From NCBI RefSeq assembly GCF_000427685.1, contig NZ_KE386573.1:1968938-2032937 (forward strand): a DNA stretch of 64,000 nt, given 5' to 3'. Below the pieces are notes generated by a model. It ran no database searches. It was given only the letters and a program-made list of their open reading frames with translations, and was not told the DNA's origin. The stretch's first letter is position 1. The number at the start of each line of letters is the position of its first letter. The stretch is from Haloplanus natans DSM 17983 (GTDB taxonomy: Archaea > Halobacteriota > Halobacteria > Halobacteriales > Haloferacaceae). The position numbers were made by a program, and so were the translations under genes. Positions 8,235-21,929 of the stretch are shown here, in pieces.

Positions 8235-8768
8235 TCAGTGCGCCGGCTCCTCCGCCGGCGCTCGCATGTCGTCGATACGGAGGATGAGGATGTTGTCGGT
8301 GTCGTCCTTGCCGTCGACCGTACCGTCGATGACGAGTTTCGACAGCGGCGTGGGCCCGACACGGACCTTGTCGCCCTCGTGGAACTCCCGGACCGAGCCC
8401 TGCACGTAGATTTCGGCACGGCACAGATCGGGGTGGTGAACGGAGGAGAGGTCGATTTCGCCGACGTTTGCCGTGTCGACCGGTTCGCCGTTGTGGAGGA
8501 GGGGGACGGCCGCCGGTTCGTCCATCTGGTCGATGTCGAGGGCCTCGTACGCGTTCGCGGTTGGCTTGTAGCCACCCTTCGGCCCCGGTACTCCTTCGAC
8601 GAGCTGGAGGGCTTTGAGACTCTGCATCTGGTTGCGGATCGTCCCCGGGTTTCGGTCGACTTCCTCCGCGATATCTTCCCCTTTCACCGCGTCCTCGGTC
8701 TCACGGTGGAGGTTGATGAGCGCCGTGAGGATCGTCTTCTGACTCGACGTTAGTTCGATTGATGACAT
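8235..8768 (-). CDS. Winged-helix transcriptional regulator
   Basis: A 177-residue protein. Residues 1-80 form a helix-turn-helix/wing region (TSSQKTILTALINL, then GEDIAEEVDRNPGTIRNQMQSLKALQLVEGVPGPKGGYKPT), close to Rrf2/MarR-type DNA-binding domains. Residues 95-170 form a beta-rich C-terminal domain (IYVQGSVREFHEGDKVRVGPTPLSKLVIDG) of unknown ligand. It probably binds DNA as a dimer. It is transcribed divergently from the epimerase gene at 8890, a candidate target. Its 3' end faces the palindromic element copy 1. Confidence 0.78.
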   Translation of the reverse strand: MSSIELTSSQKTILTALINLHRETEDAVKGEDIAEEVDRNPGTIRNQMQSLKALQLVEGVPGPKGGYKPTANAYEALDIDQMDEPAAVPLLHNGEPVDTANVGEIDLSSVHHPDLCRAEIYVQGSVREFHEGDKVRVGPTPLSKLVIDGTVDGKDDTDNILILRIDDMRAPAEEPAH

Positions 8769-8889
8769 ACCACCGATTTAGTCGTTCGCGTTATTAAATT
8801 CGATGGATGTGTGAATCGGTTTCGAATTTCGGTCCGGCCGTCGAGACGAAAGCGATACCGCTTTCCATTCGTCTCACGAGACACCGCCC

Positions 8890-9807
8890 ATGAGAGGCAA
8901 GCGCGTCCTCGTCACTGGCGGGGCCGGATTCATCGGCTCGAACCTGGCGAACCGACTGGCCGCCGACAACGAGGTTATCGCCCTCGACGACTGCCACCTC
9001 GGCACGCCCGAGAACCTCGACGACGACGTTCGGTTCGTCGACGGGAGCGTCCTCGACGAAAATCTGCCGACCGACGTGGATGTCCTCGTTCATCTCGCCG
9101 CCTACTCCTCCTATACGATGGTCGAGGAGAACAAACGCGAGGCCACCCGCGTCAACGTCGAGGGGTTCGTCAACACCGTCGAACAGGCCCGCGAGGACGG
9201 CTGTGACACCGTCGTCTACGCCTCCACCTCCTCTATCTACGGCTCGCGCACCGAACCGTCCCCGGAGAATATGGCCGTCGAAGCGCGCACCTGCTACGAG
9301 GCGTCGAAGCTCGCACGAGAGCGCTACGGCGAGTACTTCGGCAACCACTACGACGTGACGCTGGCCGGCCTCCGATTTTTTTCGGTGTATCAGGGTTACG
9401 GCGGCGCGGAAGAGCACAAAGGCGAGTACGCCAACACCGTCGCGCAGTTCGCCGACGCCATCGCGAACGGCGAAGCACCCGTGCTGTTCGGCGACGGGTC
9501 TCAAACACGGGATTTCACCCACGTCGACGACGTGGCGCGGGCGCTCGAACTCGCCGCCGACCACGAGTTGCAGGGGGTCTACAACGTCGGTACCGGCGAG
9601 AGCTACGATTTCAACACGATGGTTGCGATGATCAACGACGAACTCGGCACCGATATCGACCCCGAGTACGTCGAGAACCCCCTGCCCGTCTACGTCCACG
9701 ACACGATGGCCGACGCGACAAAACTCCGCGAGGCGACGGGCTGGGAGCCCGAGGTGGGGTTCGAGGACGGGGTCGCGCGGGTGTGTGACCCCTACCGCGA
9801 GGCCTGA
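8890..9807 (+). CDS. NAD-dependent sugar epimerase/dehydratase
   Basis: A 305-residue extended short-chain dehydrogenase. It opens with VLVTGGAGFIGSNL (the GxxGxxG NAD-binding loop), has a YEASK catalytic segment near residue 138 (Tyr and Lys of the YxxxK motif), and a T/S-rich STSSIYG stretch upstream. It most resembles UDP-glucose 4-epimerases and related nucleotide-sugar enzymes feeding surface glycan synthesis. The exact substrate is not determinable. No other glycosylation genes are adjacent; the regulator divergent from it is the only obvious partner. Confidence 0.85.
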   Translation: MRGKRVLVTGGAGFIGSNLANRLAADNEVIALDDCHLGTPENLDDDVRFVDGSVLDENLPTDVDVLVHLAAYSSYTMVEENKREATRVNVEGFVNTVEQAREDGCDTVVYASTSSIYGSRTEPSPENMAVEARTCYEASKLARERYGEYFGNHYDVTLAGLRFFSVYQGYGGAEEHKGEYANTVAQFADAIANGEAPVLFGDGSQTRDFTHVDDVARALELAADHELQGVYNVGTGESYDFNTMVAMINDELGTDIDPEYVENPLPVYVHDTMADATKLREATGWEPEVGFEDGVARVCDPYREA

Positions 9808-9874
9808 CGAGGCGAGGAAGGGTCGTGCGGGTGTCCTACCGCGCCCTTTTGCCGACACCCGCACAACGGCCCGT

Positions 9875-10702
9875 ATGACCGACACAGTACGCATCGTCGG
9901 CGCCCCCACCGACTACGGCGCGAGCCGACGTGGTGTCGACATGGGGCCCCTCCGCGATTCGCTACGCCGACCTCGCGGCCGCGCTGTCCGGACTCGGCGT
10001 CGACGCGGTGGACAGCGGCGACCTGCCGGTCACGCGCGTCGAGAACGACGACCCCGGCCGCACCGACGCGAAGTACCTCCCAGCCATCGAATCCGTCTGT
10101 ACTCGACTGGCCGACAGGGTGAGCGACGCCCTCGACGCGGGTGAGAGGCCCCTCGTCCTCGGCGGCGGCCACTCCGTCGCCATCGGGAGCGTCGTCGGGT
10201 CGGCGCGCGACGCCGATGTCGGGGTGCTCTGGTTCGACGCCCACGGCGACGTGAACACGCCGGCGACGACGCCGAGCGGGAACGTCCACGGAATGGGCGA
10301 GTTCGCCGGACTCCCGTGGGCGAACGGCGTCGGTGTCGATCCGGAGAGCGGGCGGCGATCCACGAGCACGGAGTCGCGACTTACTCCATCTCAGACATCG
10401 ACGACCGGGGCGTCACCGAGGTGGTCGCCGACGCCCTCGATACCGTCGGCGGGCGAAACGGCGTCCACGTCAGTCTCGATCTGGACTGGCTCGATCCCAC
10501 CGAGGCACCGGGCGTGGGGACGCCCGTCAGGGGCGGTGTCACCTACCGCGAGGCGCACGCGGCGCTCGAACGGGTGGCCGAGCGCGCGACGGTGCGATCG
10601 CTCGAACTCGTCGAGGTGAATCCGATCCTCGACGACCACAACCGAACCGCCGAACTTGCGTTCGAACTCGCCGCGAGCGCGCTTGGAAAACGGATTTTGT
10701 AG
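9875..10702 (+). pseudogene. rocF: Arginase/agmatinase family gene, frameshifted and internally deleted
   Basis: Ureohydrolase-family sequence that would hydrolyse arginine to ornithine and urea. It spreads over three frames. The first, from 9875, gives GAPTDYGASRRGVDMGP and is then lost at the GGGGCCCC run near 9944-9951. The second gives SAIRYADLAAALSGLG through the GGGHS and WFDAHGD metal motifs. The third, from about 10350, gives [17 protein letters not shown], the SLDLDWLDP motif and a normal C-terminus. Between HGM and the third frame about 20 residues typical of the family are missing, including the usual VGLR segment. Metal-site motifs survive, so decay is recent. Only the first lesion could be a sequencing error. 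Confidence 0.8.
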
Positions 10703-10706
10703 GCGC

Positions 10707-15175
<4,469 letters not shown>

Positions 15176-15334
15176 CTATTTATGCACCGAGAAATTCCGC
15201 TTCGAATTCCCCAACTTGAGTTCGCAGTTCGTCGGACACCACCGACGACAGTCACCGAACGCGGCGCCAAACGGGGCGCCGTCCCGCTCGCGCGCGCGTC
15301 GCTCCCCTTTCACTTTCACCACGCTGGCGGTGGC

Positions 15335-15343
15335 CTTTTAAAC
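15335..15343 (+). promoter_or_regulatory. TATA-like box of the top6B-top6A operon
   Basis: CTTTTAAAC lies about 30 nt before ATG 15369 in the gyrB/top6B divergent region, consistent with a leaderless transcript. Confidence 0.55.
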
Positions 15344-15368
15344 GTCGTGGCGGTAGAGGGGCCCACGA

Positions 15369-17771
15369 ATGACATCGTTCCAGTCGACGCTCGGCGAGGA
15401 GGGGGGCATCGCCGAGGAGCTGGCCGAGAACCAGCGGGCCATCTCCATCGCCGAGTTCTTCGAGAAGAACAAACACATGCTCGGCTTCGACTCCGGGGCC
15501 AGAGGGTTGGTGACCGCCGTCAAGGAGGCAGTCGACAACGCCCTCGACGCCACGGAGGAAGCCGGTATCGCCCCCGACATCTACGTCGAAATCGCCGAAG
15601 CGGGCGACTACTACAGACTGATCGTCGAGGACAACGGGCCGGGAATCACGAAAGAGCAAGTCCCAAAGGTGTTCGGGAAACTGCTGTACGGCTCCCGGTT
15701 TCACAAGCGGGTTCAAAAACGTGGCCAGCAGGGCATCGGCATCTCCGCGGCCGTCCTCTACTCCCAACTCACCTCCGGGAAACCCGCCAAGATCACCAGC
15801 CGAACCCAGGGGAGCGCCGACGCCCAGTACTTCGAGCTGGTCGTCGACACCGACGACAACGAACCCGAGGTCAGGGCGGAGAAAACGACTTCGTGGGACC
15901 GCCCGCACGGCACCCGGATCGAGTTGGAGATGGAGGCGAACATGCGGGCGCGCAACCAGCTTCACGACTACATCAAACACACCGCGGTCGTCAACCCCCA
16001 CGCCCGCGTCGAACTCCGGGAACCGGGGCTCGACGAACCGCTGAAGTTCGAGCGCGGCACCGACCAGTTGCCGGCCGAGACGGAGGAGATTCGCCCCCAT
16101 CCCCACGGCGTCGAACTCGGGACGCTCCTGAAGATGCTGACGGCGACGGAGTCGTATTCCGTGTCGGGCTTTCTCCAGGGCGAGTTCACCCGCGTCGGCG
16201 GGAAGACGGCGACGAAGGTGTGTGATCGTTTCCGCGACGAACATTTCGGGCGCGAGATGGCGTGGACGACGCCCTCGCCGGCCGACGAGGCGGACGTGGA
16301 AGACGCCGTCCTCGACGCCGTCGCCAACAAGAGCGCCGAGGCGACGGCGTGGTTCGCCGACCGCGTAGCGGAGACGGTCGGCGACCGGGAGCGACTCGCC
16401 CACCACGAACTCGTCGGCGTCGTCTCCAACCTCGCAGACGCCGTCGAGGAGGAGTTCGACGAGACGTTCGGCGAGACGGTACGGGAGAACGCCGTCGACG
16501 CGGCGTGGGCGGAACTCACCGGCCCGGACCTGCTGCGGGCCTCGCTGTACGAACGGGTCGACGACGCGACGAGCACGCAGAAAGACGACGCCACGGTGCA
16601 GGGCCTAGCCGACCGCCTCGCCGATAAGTTCGCCGGGGCCGACGATCCACGCCACCGGGCGACGCGGGACGAACTCGCCGCCTACGTGGACCGCTCCGCG
16701 GACCGGATCGAGGACGCCGCGGACGCGACGGTCGGCGAGACGGCCCGCGGGAACGTCACCGATGCGATCTGGGGCCACATGCGAACGGTCCCGGATGATC
16801 CGCCCCGGGTACGGGCGATCGCCGACGACCGCGACACCGCCTCCGAGTTACTGGAGGCGATGCGCGGGACGGACATCCTCGCCCCGCCGACGGACTGCCT
16901 GTCGCCGATCACGGCCGACCTCGTCGAGGCGGGACTGAGAAAGGAGTTCGAGGCGGATTTCTTCGCGGCGTCGACCCGCGACGCCGAGGTTCACGGCGGC
17001 GACCCCTTCATCGTCGAGGCGGGCATCGCCTACGGCGGCGATCTCGAACACGAGGGCTCGGTCGACGTGATGCGCTTTGCCAACCGCGTCCCCCTCGTCT
17101 ACCAGCGGGGGGCGTGTGCCATCACCGACGTGGTGAAAGGGATCGGCTGGCGCAACTACGGGCTGGATCAGCCGGGAGGGAGCGGTCTCCCCTCCGGCCC
17201 CGCGGTAATCATGGTCCACGTCGCCTCGACGAACGTCCCCTTCACCAGCGAGTCGAAAGACGCCGTGGCGAACGTCCCCGAAATCGAGGACGAGGTCGAA
17301 CTCGCCATCCGGGAGGCCGCGAGGGAACTGAAATCCTACCTCAACCGACGGCGGTCGCTGGAGAAACGCCGGAAGAAACAGGACGTACTGGGGCGCATCC
17401 TCCCCGAGATGGCCGACAAACTCGCCGCGGTGACGGGGCGGGAGCGGCCGAACATCGACGGGGCGCTCGGGCGCATCATGAACAACGTCATGGTCGAACG
17501 GTCCGTCGAGGATGGGACGGTGACGCTCGCGGTTCGGAACCACTCCGATCGAGCGGAGACGCTGGACCTGACCGACATCGTCAGCACGGAGCCGGCGACG
17601 GTGAGCGACGGCGCGTCGGTCGTCGACATGGACGGCGAGTGGTTCGTACAGTGGTCCCCGTCGGTGTCGGCGGGCGAGACGGCGACACTCACCTACGAGG
17701 TGAGCGAGGAGACGACCTTCGACGTCGATGTCGGGGGCGTCGAAAGCGAGAAACTCACGGTGAACGCATGA
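15369..17771 (+). CDS. top6B: DNA topoisomerase VI subunit B
   Basis: ATPase subunit of topoisomerase VI, which relaxes and decatenates DNA by ATP-dependent double-strand passage. The 800-residue protein has the GHKL motifs [10 protein letters not shown] (about 53-62), EDNGPGI and [17 protein letters not shown] helix-2-turn-helix insert and transducer follow. Residues about 290-520 are an extended acidic insertion made of repeated ADRV/DAVEEEF-like helices, common in haloarchaeal Top6B and making it longer than the crenarchaeal form. The C-terminus is an Ig-like domain. Overlaps top6A by four bases. Confidence 0.96.
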   Translation: MTSFQSTLGEEGGIAEELAENQRAISIAEFFEKNKHMLGFDSGARGLVTAVKEAVDNALDATEEAGIAPDIYVEIAEAGDYYRLIVEDNGPGITKEQVPKVFGKLLYGSRFHKRVQKRGQQGIGISAAVLYSQLTSGKPAKITSRTQGSADAQYFELVVDTDDNEPEVRAEKTTSWDRPHGTRIELEMEANMRARNQLHDYIKHTAVVNPHARVELREPGLDEPLKFERGTDQLPAETEEIRPHPHGVELGTLLKMLTATESYSVSGFLQGEFTRVGGKTATKVCDRFRDEHFGREMAWTTPSPADEADVEDAVLDAVANKSAEATAWFADRVAETVGDRERLAHHELVGVVSNLADAVEEEFDETFGETVRENAVDAAWAELTGPDLLRASLYERVDDATSTQKDDATVQGLADRLADKFAGADDPRHRATRDELAAYVDRSADRIEDAADATVGETARGNVTDAIWGHMRTVPDDPPRVRAIADDRDTASELLEAMRGTDILAPPTDCLSPITADLVEAGLRKEFEADFFAASTRDAEVHGGDPFIVEAGIAYGGDLEHEGSVDVMRFANRVPLVYQRGACAITDVVKGIGWRNYGLDQPGGSGLPSGPAVIMVHVASTNVPFTSESKDAVANVPEIEDEVELAIREAARELKSYLNRRRSLEKRRKKQDVLGRILPEMADKLAAVTGRERPNIDGALGRIMNNVMVERSVEDGTVTLAVRNHSDRAETLDLTDIVSTEPATVSDGASVVDMDGEWFVQWSPSVSAGETATLTYEVSEETTFDVDVGGVESEKLTVNA

Positions 17772-18856
17772 GCACACAGGACGAACGCGCACGACAGCAG
17801 TTGATCGACCTCGCGGCGGAGTTCTACGACCAGTTCGCCCGCGGGGAGGTGCCGGAGATGACCCTTCCCACGCGAACCAAAAGCAACATCGAGTACGACG
17901 AGGAGAGCGGCGTGTGGGTGTACGGCGACCGCACCTCCACGCGGTCGGCCAACTCCGTCCGCGGCGCCCGGAAGCTACTCAAAGCGACCTACACCATCGA
18001 CTTCCTCGCCCGCCAGTTGGAGGAGGGTCGATCCTCCACGCTCCGTGAACTCTACTATCTCTCCGAATCGTGGGACGCAGAGGAGGCCGCCTTCTCGGAT
18101 CAGGACGAGTCCAACCAGCTTATCGAGGACCTCGAAATCGTCTCGGAGGTGACTCGCGAGGACTTCCATATGCGCCCGGAGGAGTCGGGCGCGACGCTGA
18201 TGGGCTCCCTCGAACTCCGCGAACAGACCCGCCGGGGCGAGCGCGAGATTCACTGCCAGAAAGACGTGGGCGAGGGTGGCTACCAGATTCCCAACAACCC
18301 CGACACCATCGACTTTCTGGATCACGACATCGACTTCATCCTCTGTGTCGAGACGGGCGGGATGCGTGACCGCCTCGTCGAGAACGGCTTCGATACGGAC
18401 TACGACGCCCTGATCGTCCACCTCAAAGGCCAGCCGGCGCGGGCGACCCGCCGGATCACCAAACGGCTCCACGACGAACTCGACCTGCCCGTCGTGGTCT
18501 TCACCGACGGCGACCCGTGGTCCTACCGCATCTACGGCTCCGTCGCCTACGGCTCGATCAAGAGCGCGCACCTCTCGCAGTATCTCGCGACGCCCGAGGC
18601 ACGCTTCGTCGGCATCCAGCCCGAGGACATCGTCGAGTACGACCTGCCCACCGATCCGCTGGCCGATTCGGACGTGAACGCCCTCGAATCCGAACTGGAG
18701 GACCCGCGCTTCATGACCGACTACTGGGAGGAACAGATCGAACTCCAACTCGACATCGGCAAGAAGGCCGAACAGCAGGCCCTCGCCTCCCGCGGCCTCG
18801 ATTTCGTCACCGACGAGTACCTCCCGACGCGGCTGGGCGAGATGGGCGTGCTGTAG
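17768..18856 (+). CDS. top6A: DNA topoisomerase VI subunit A
   Basis: DNA-cleaving subunit related to Spo11. The 362-residue protein has a winged-helix (CAP-like) domain with catalytic Tyr in [11 protein letters not shown] at about residue 97-98, and a TOPRIM domain with the metal-binding Glu in CVETGGM and the DxD in [12 protein letters not shown]. It starts at ATG 17768 inside the last codons of top6B (ATGA overlap), which ties production of the two subunits at equal amounts. Confidence 0.96.
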   Translation: MSTQDERARQQLIDLAAEFYDQFARGEVPEMTLPTRTKSNIEYDEESGVWVYGDRTSTRSANSVRGARKLLKATYTIDFLARQLEEGRSSTLRELYYLSESWDAEEAAFSDQDESNQLIEDLEIVSEVTREDFHMRPEESGATLMGSLELREQTRRGEREIHCQKDVGEGGYQIPNNPDTIDFLDHDIDFILCVETGGMRDRLVENGFDTDYDALIVHLKGQPARATRRITKRLHDELDLPVVVFTDGDPWSYRIYGSVAYGSIKSAHLSQYLATPEARFVGIQPEDIVEYDLPTDPLADSDVNALESELEDPRFMTDYWEEQIELQLDIGKKAEQQALASRGLDFVTDEYLPTRLGEMGVL

Positions 18857-18896
18857 CCTCGCTCACACTTATTTCCTTCGGGGACGTATCGGGTGT

Positions 18897-19397
18897 ATGA
18901 ACTTCGACACCGACCTCGGCCGCTTGCGCCACTTGCCCGAGACGCCGCTTCGCGCGCTCAAGCGGTCGTTCTGGTGGGTCCGCAAGACGTTCTTCTCGAA
19001 GCCGAAACCCGAGAACCCGGCCGTCGTGGTCGACATGCGCGAAGCCGAGGCGGAGGCGTTTCTCGGCGAACACTTCTTCGAACCCGGGTGGGAGATGTCC
19101 TACCACTACCACAACGAAGTCGTGAACGTGCGCCGGGTCCAGCATCTCGACGACCACCCCTCCGGTCTCCCGTGGTGGCAGACCCACATCCGCGGCTACG
19201 AGCATCCGAATGGGCTCGAACTCGCGGCCCACTTCGAACCCGAACCCGCCGAGCATCCGGACGCACACGTCGACGGCGACCACATCGACGTGTCGCGGGG
19301 GAACGCGACGCTGGTCGGGATTCTGGAGGACGCCGGCGTCGAGTTCCGGCGAATCGGTGACTGGCCCGCGGACGGGACGGCCGTCGCGGACGCCTGA
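18897..19397 (+). CDS. Conserved haloarchaeal hypothetical protein
   Basis: A 166-residue soluble protein with no domain I recognise. The N-terminal 45 residues are basic and aromatic (RALKRSFWWVRKTFFSKPK); the middle is His/Trp-rich (WEMSYHYHNEVVNVRR, GLPWWQTHIRGYEHPNG, HPDAHVDGDHIDVSRG). The clustered His could bind a metal, but that is speculation. A TATA-like CTTATTT at about 18866-18873 lies 28 nt upstream of the ATG, so it has its own promoter despite following top6A by 40 nt. Confidence 0.7.
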   Translation: MNFDTDLGRLRHLPETPLRALKRSFWWVRKTFFSKPKPENPAVVVDMREAEAEAFLGEHFFEPGWEMSYHYHNEVVNVRRVQHLDDHPSGLPWWQTHIRGYEHPNGLELAAHFEPEPAEHPDAHVDGDHIDVSRGNATLVGILEDAGVEFRRIGDWPADGTAVADA

Positions 19398-19490
19398 CCC
19401 GTCGCGGCCGCGTCTCGGAACCGCAGATGGCCGACGGATCACACCCGCCGGCGGAAAATCACGGGGGGTCGATAGACGGACGATTCGGCC

Positions 19491-21101
19491 TTAGCTGTCG
19501 TCGGTCTGGTTGGCGGCGACCGCCGTGTTGTTCATGCCGCTGCCGTCGTTGTGGCGGCACTGCTCGGTGTAGAAGCCGAGGTCGAACTCGACGGAGTCCG
19601 ACTGGATCTCGTTACCGTGGTCGACCGGCACCCACCACGCGAAGGCGGCGGAGAACTCCGTCTCGCCGCGGAAACAGGCGGTGGGGAAGTTGCCAGCGGA
19701 ACTGCCGCCGACAGACGGATTTCGGTAGTAGGTGTCGAGGGTATCGCCGCCGCCGAGGGTGCCCCGGCCGGCAGCCACGGCAAGGACAACGGCATCGTCG
19801 CCGTAGACGTTGCTCAGATCGGACGTGGGGCCGCCACCGCCGAGGTTGGTGGTGGTACCGTCGTCGTTGATCTCGAACCAGTTGAATCCGGCGTTGTTAT
19901 CAGGATTTCCGGCTATTTCGAGGTGGACGTTTCGGGTCTTCCACATCTCGTCCGCCGGGGTGCCATCGTTCGACGCGCGGTAGACAACGTGTCGAGTCCC
20001 ATCTGCCTCCTCAATCAGGAGGTAGACTTCGTCCGGCGCCGATTCGTCGTTGTTGGCGCCGCCGTAGTATTCGTAGGTGAGCGTCGTCGTCGGGTTGGTG
20101 GGATCGTCCGTGAGGTCCCCGAGCGTCGGTTCGCTGGGGAGCGAGACACCGGTCGTCACGTAGTCGTTCGTGGCCACGCCGCCGGAGGTGGCGTGTGCGA
20201 CCCGTCCGCCGCCGCCTGCTGGATCGTCGGTGAGCTCGACATCGGCATCGTAGTTGCCGTCTCCGCCGGTGTCGAATCGCGTGACACCAGCGCGGGTGAA
20301 GTCCGTGGGCGAGGCATCCGTGATAGGCTTGTTCACGCCGTCGATCCGAACGCCGTTCCCGCTGTTGAGCGCGTCAAGGACGTTCCCGAGACTATCGACG
20401 AGCAGCGGGCTCTCGCCACCGTCCTGGTAGTTGTCGCCGTCGTCGAGCCACACGGCCGCCTGCACGACGTTCATGAGTTCGACCGTGCCGGTCGACTCGT
20501 CGGGGTCGTCGCTCTCGGGTTCGGTCGTCTGGTTCTCGTTTGCCGTGTAGCTGCCCGGATTGTTCATCCAGACGTAGCCGGGGTTCGTACAGAGCGTGAG
20601 GTCGAAGGTGACCTCGCCGAAGTCGCCCGGCTTCACGTCGCCGATGTTGACGATTGCGCTCTCGCCGTCCGCATTCGTGGCGGCCTCGATGCCGTTACAG
20701 CCGCCGTTGCTGTTCGAACTCGTCTGCGTGTTCGCGAGGAACTGGTCGGGGTCGTCGACGGCGATGAGCCACGCGTCGTTCGTCGGCATCCCGGTTTCGC
20801 CCGACTGCAGATCGCTCGCACTACCGGTTTCACCGGCTGCACCGTCGTACATCCGCACGCTCACGTCGTCGCCGGTCGTCGACGTCGTGCTCCCGTCCTC
20901 GTCGTCGCTCCAGTCCGAGTAGTGAGCGGAATAGCCCACACCCAGATCCAGCGTGCCCGCAGTAAGCTGGTTGTTCTCGAAGGTTTCCTGATCGGAGAAG
21001 TACGCACTCGTCCCGAGGCCTGCGCCCGCGGAAGCGACGCCGATGGTGCCGAGGGCGGCGAGTGCCTTCCGGCGGGACAGGTTGAATTTGTCTTCGCTCA
21101 T
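19491..21101 (-). CDS. SipW-type secreted protein (TasA/CalY-like)
   Basis: A 536-residue exported protein. The N-terminus has a twin-arginine-like SRRKALAALGTIGVASAGAGLGTSAYFSDQETF, and AYFSD followed by NQLTAGTLDLGV is the SipW-dependent signature found in TasA and camelysin-like proteins. The rest is highly acidic and rich in Asp, Gly, Thr and Asn, with several Cys (for example GGCNGIE, LTLCTNPG, FPTACFRG), as expected for an extracellular beta-sandwich or fibre protein of a halophile. ATG 21101 is chosen over an in-frame start at 21131. A role in cell-surface structure is inference; no SipW peptidase is in the window. Confidence 0.75.
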   Translation of the reverse strand: MSEDKFNLSRRKALAALGTIGVASAGAGLGTSAYFSDQETFENNQLTAGTLDLGVGYSAHYSDWSDDEDGSTTSTTGDDVSVRMYDGAAGETGSASDLQSGETGMPTNDAWLIAVDDPDQFLANTQTSSNSNGGCNGIEAATNADGESAIVNIGDVKPGDFGEVTFDLTLCTNPGYVWMNNPGSYTANENQTTEPESDDPDESTGTVELMNVVQAAVWLDDGDNYQDGGESPLLVDSLGNVLDALNSGNGVRIDGVNKPITDASPTDFTRAGVTRFDTGGDGNYDADVELTDDPAGGGGRVAHATSGGVATNDYVTTGVSLPSEPTLGDLTDDPTNPTTTLTYEYYGGANNDESAPDEVYLLIEEADGTRHVVYRASNDGTPADEMWKTRNVHLEIAGNPDNNAGFNWFEINDDGTTTNLGGGGPTSDLSNVYGDDAVVLAVAAGRGTLGGGDTLDTYYRNPSVGGSSAGNFPTACFRGETEFSAAFAWWVPVDHGNEIQSDSVEFDLGFYTEQCRHNDGSGMNNTAVAANQTDDS

Positions 21102-21131
21102 TGGTTTGCTCCCCCTTGCGGGGATGCCCAC

Positions 21132-21234
21132 CGACGGAGTCGAACCGCCGTCGCACGTCGCGATGACGTGGCACGGAGTTCCGGCGCCCCGGAACTACCG
21201 TACGCCGTGTGGGTCGGACCGCTTGGTTCGACCC
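21132..21234 (-). promoter_or_regulatory. Structured 5' leader of the SipW-type gene
   Basis: Three inverted repeats follow in a row upstream of ATG 21101: CGACGG/CCGTCG at 21132-21153, AGTTCCGG-CGCC-CCGGAACT at 21177-21196 (perfect 8-bp stem), and GGGTCGGACC-GCTT-GGTTCGACCC at 21211-21234 (one G-T position). A TATA-like TCGATATTAA on the minus strand near 21268-21277 would place all three in the mRNA leader. Unlike most genes here, this one would then have a long structured 5' UTR of about 140-170 nt. Confidence 0.5.
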
Positions 21235-21439
21235 AACGGAGACACCCGGTTAGCTATTGAGCGGTTAATATCGATAATCCGCTCGTTAAGTCGTCTAACC
21301 TCCGATTAATAGTTGGCTGAATTATGTATGGCTGGGCCTGTCGATCGTCGAAACCCGGAATCGGGGGGCTGCAACCCGATTGTCGCGTCGGTACCGTCTC
21401 GAATTAATATTGGCTGGAATATAGTAACTCTCGCGTCGG

Positions 21440-21906
21440 TCACGCCCATCCCTCGTCGAGGACGACCGGAATACCACGGCCGGCCACGTCGGCCGCGAAC
21501 GCCCGCGTGTCGTAGTGAATCGGGCAGACGAGGTCCGGATCGAGTCGTTCGGCGAGGGCGGCGGCGTCGTGGCGGTCCATACACACCGATCCCGAGATGT
21601 TCGCCAGGAAGAGGGAGGCGTCGAGACCCGCGTGGTGGGGGAGTACGTCGGAGTCGCCGGGCCAGAAGACGGAGACGCCACCCACCTCGATACCGGTAGC
21701 CGACGCCGAATCCCTCGGGATGGGTGACCGACCCGTCCGCATACGGTCCGTCGGGGTCGTTGTACGCGGGCAGGCTCCGAACCGGGACGCCCGCGACCTC
21801 GACCGTCTCGCGTTCCCCGATCCGGACGAGGTCGTAGCCCTGCCGCTCGGCGAGCGGTGGCGTAGCCGACCCAACGGACTGAGAGGGTGTCGTAGCGGAT
21901 GATCAC
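21440..21906 (-). pseudogene. Metallo-beta-lactamase-fold hydrolase, decayed
   Basis: Pieces of an MBL-fold hydrolase (UlaG/UPF0173-like) lie in two frames. It starts RYDTLSVRWVGYATA from a GTG at 21906, then changes frame to ERQGYDLVRIGERETVEVAGVPV, and changes frame again near the codons for GFGVGY to give GIEVGGVSVFWPGDSD through CPIHYDTRAFAADVAG. The HxHxDH metal-binding segment expected after the first strands is absent, so an internal deletion accompanies the frameshifts. It cannot encode an active enzyme. Confidence 0.72.
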
Positions 21907-21929
21907 AGTAACGAGTGATTAACTGGGGA

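Noticed and set aside
19551-21260. A 569-codon plus-strand frame opposite the SipW-type gene
   Set aside because: The minus-strand reading has a signal peptide and the AYFSD motif; the plus frame has no signature.
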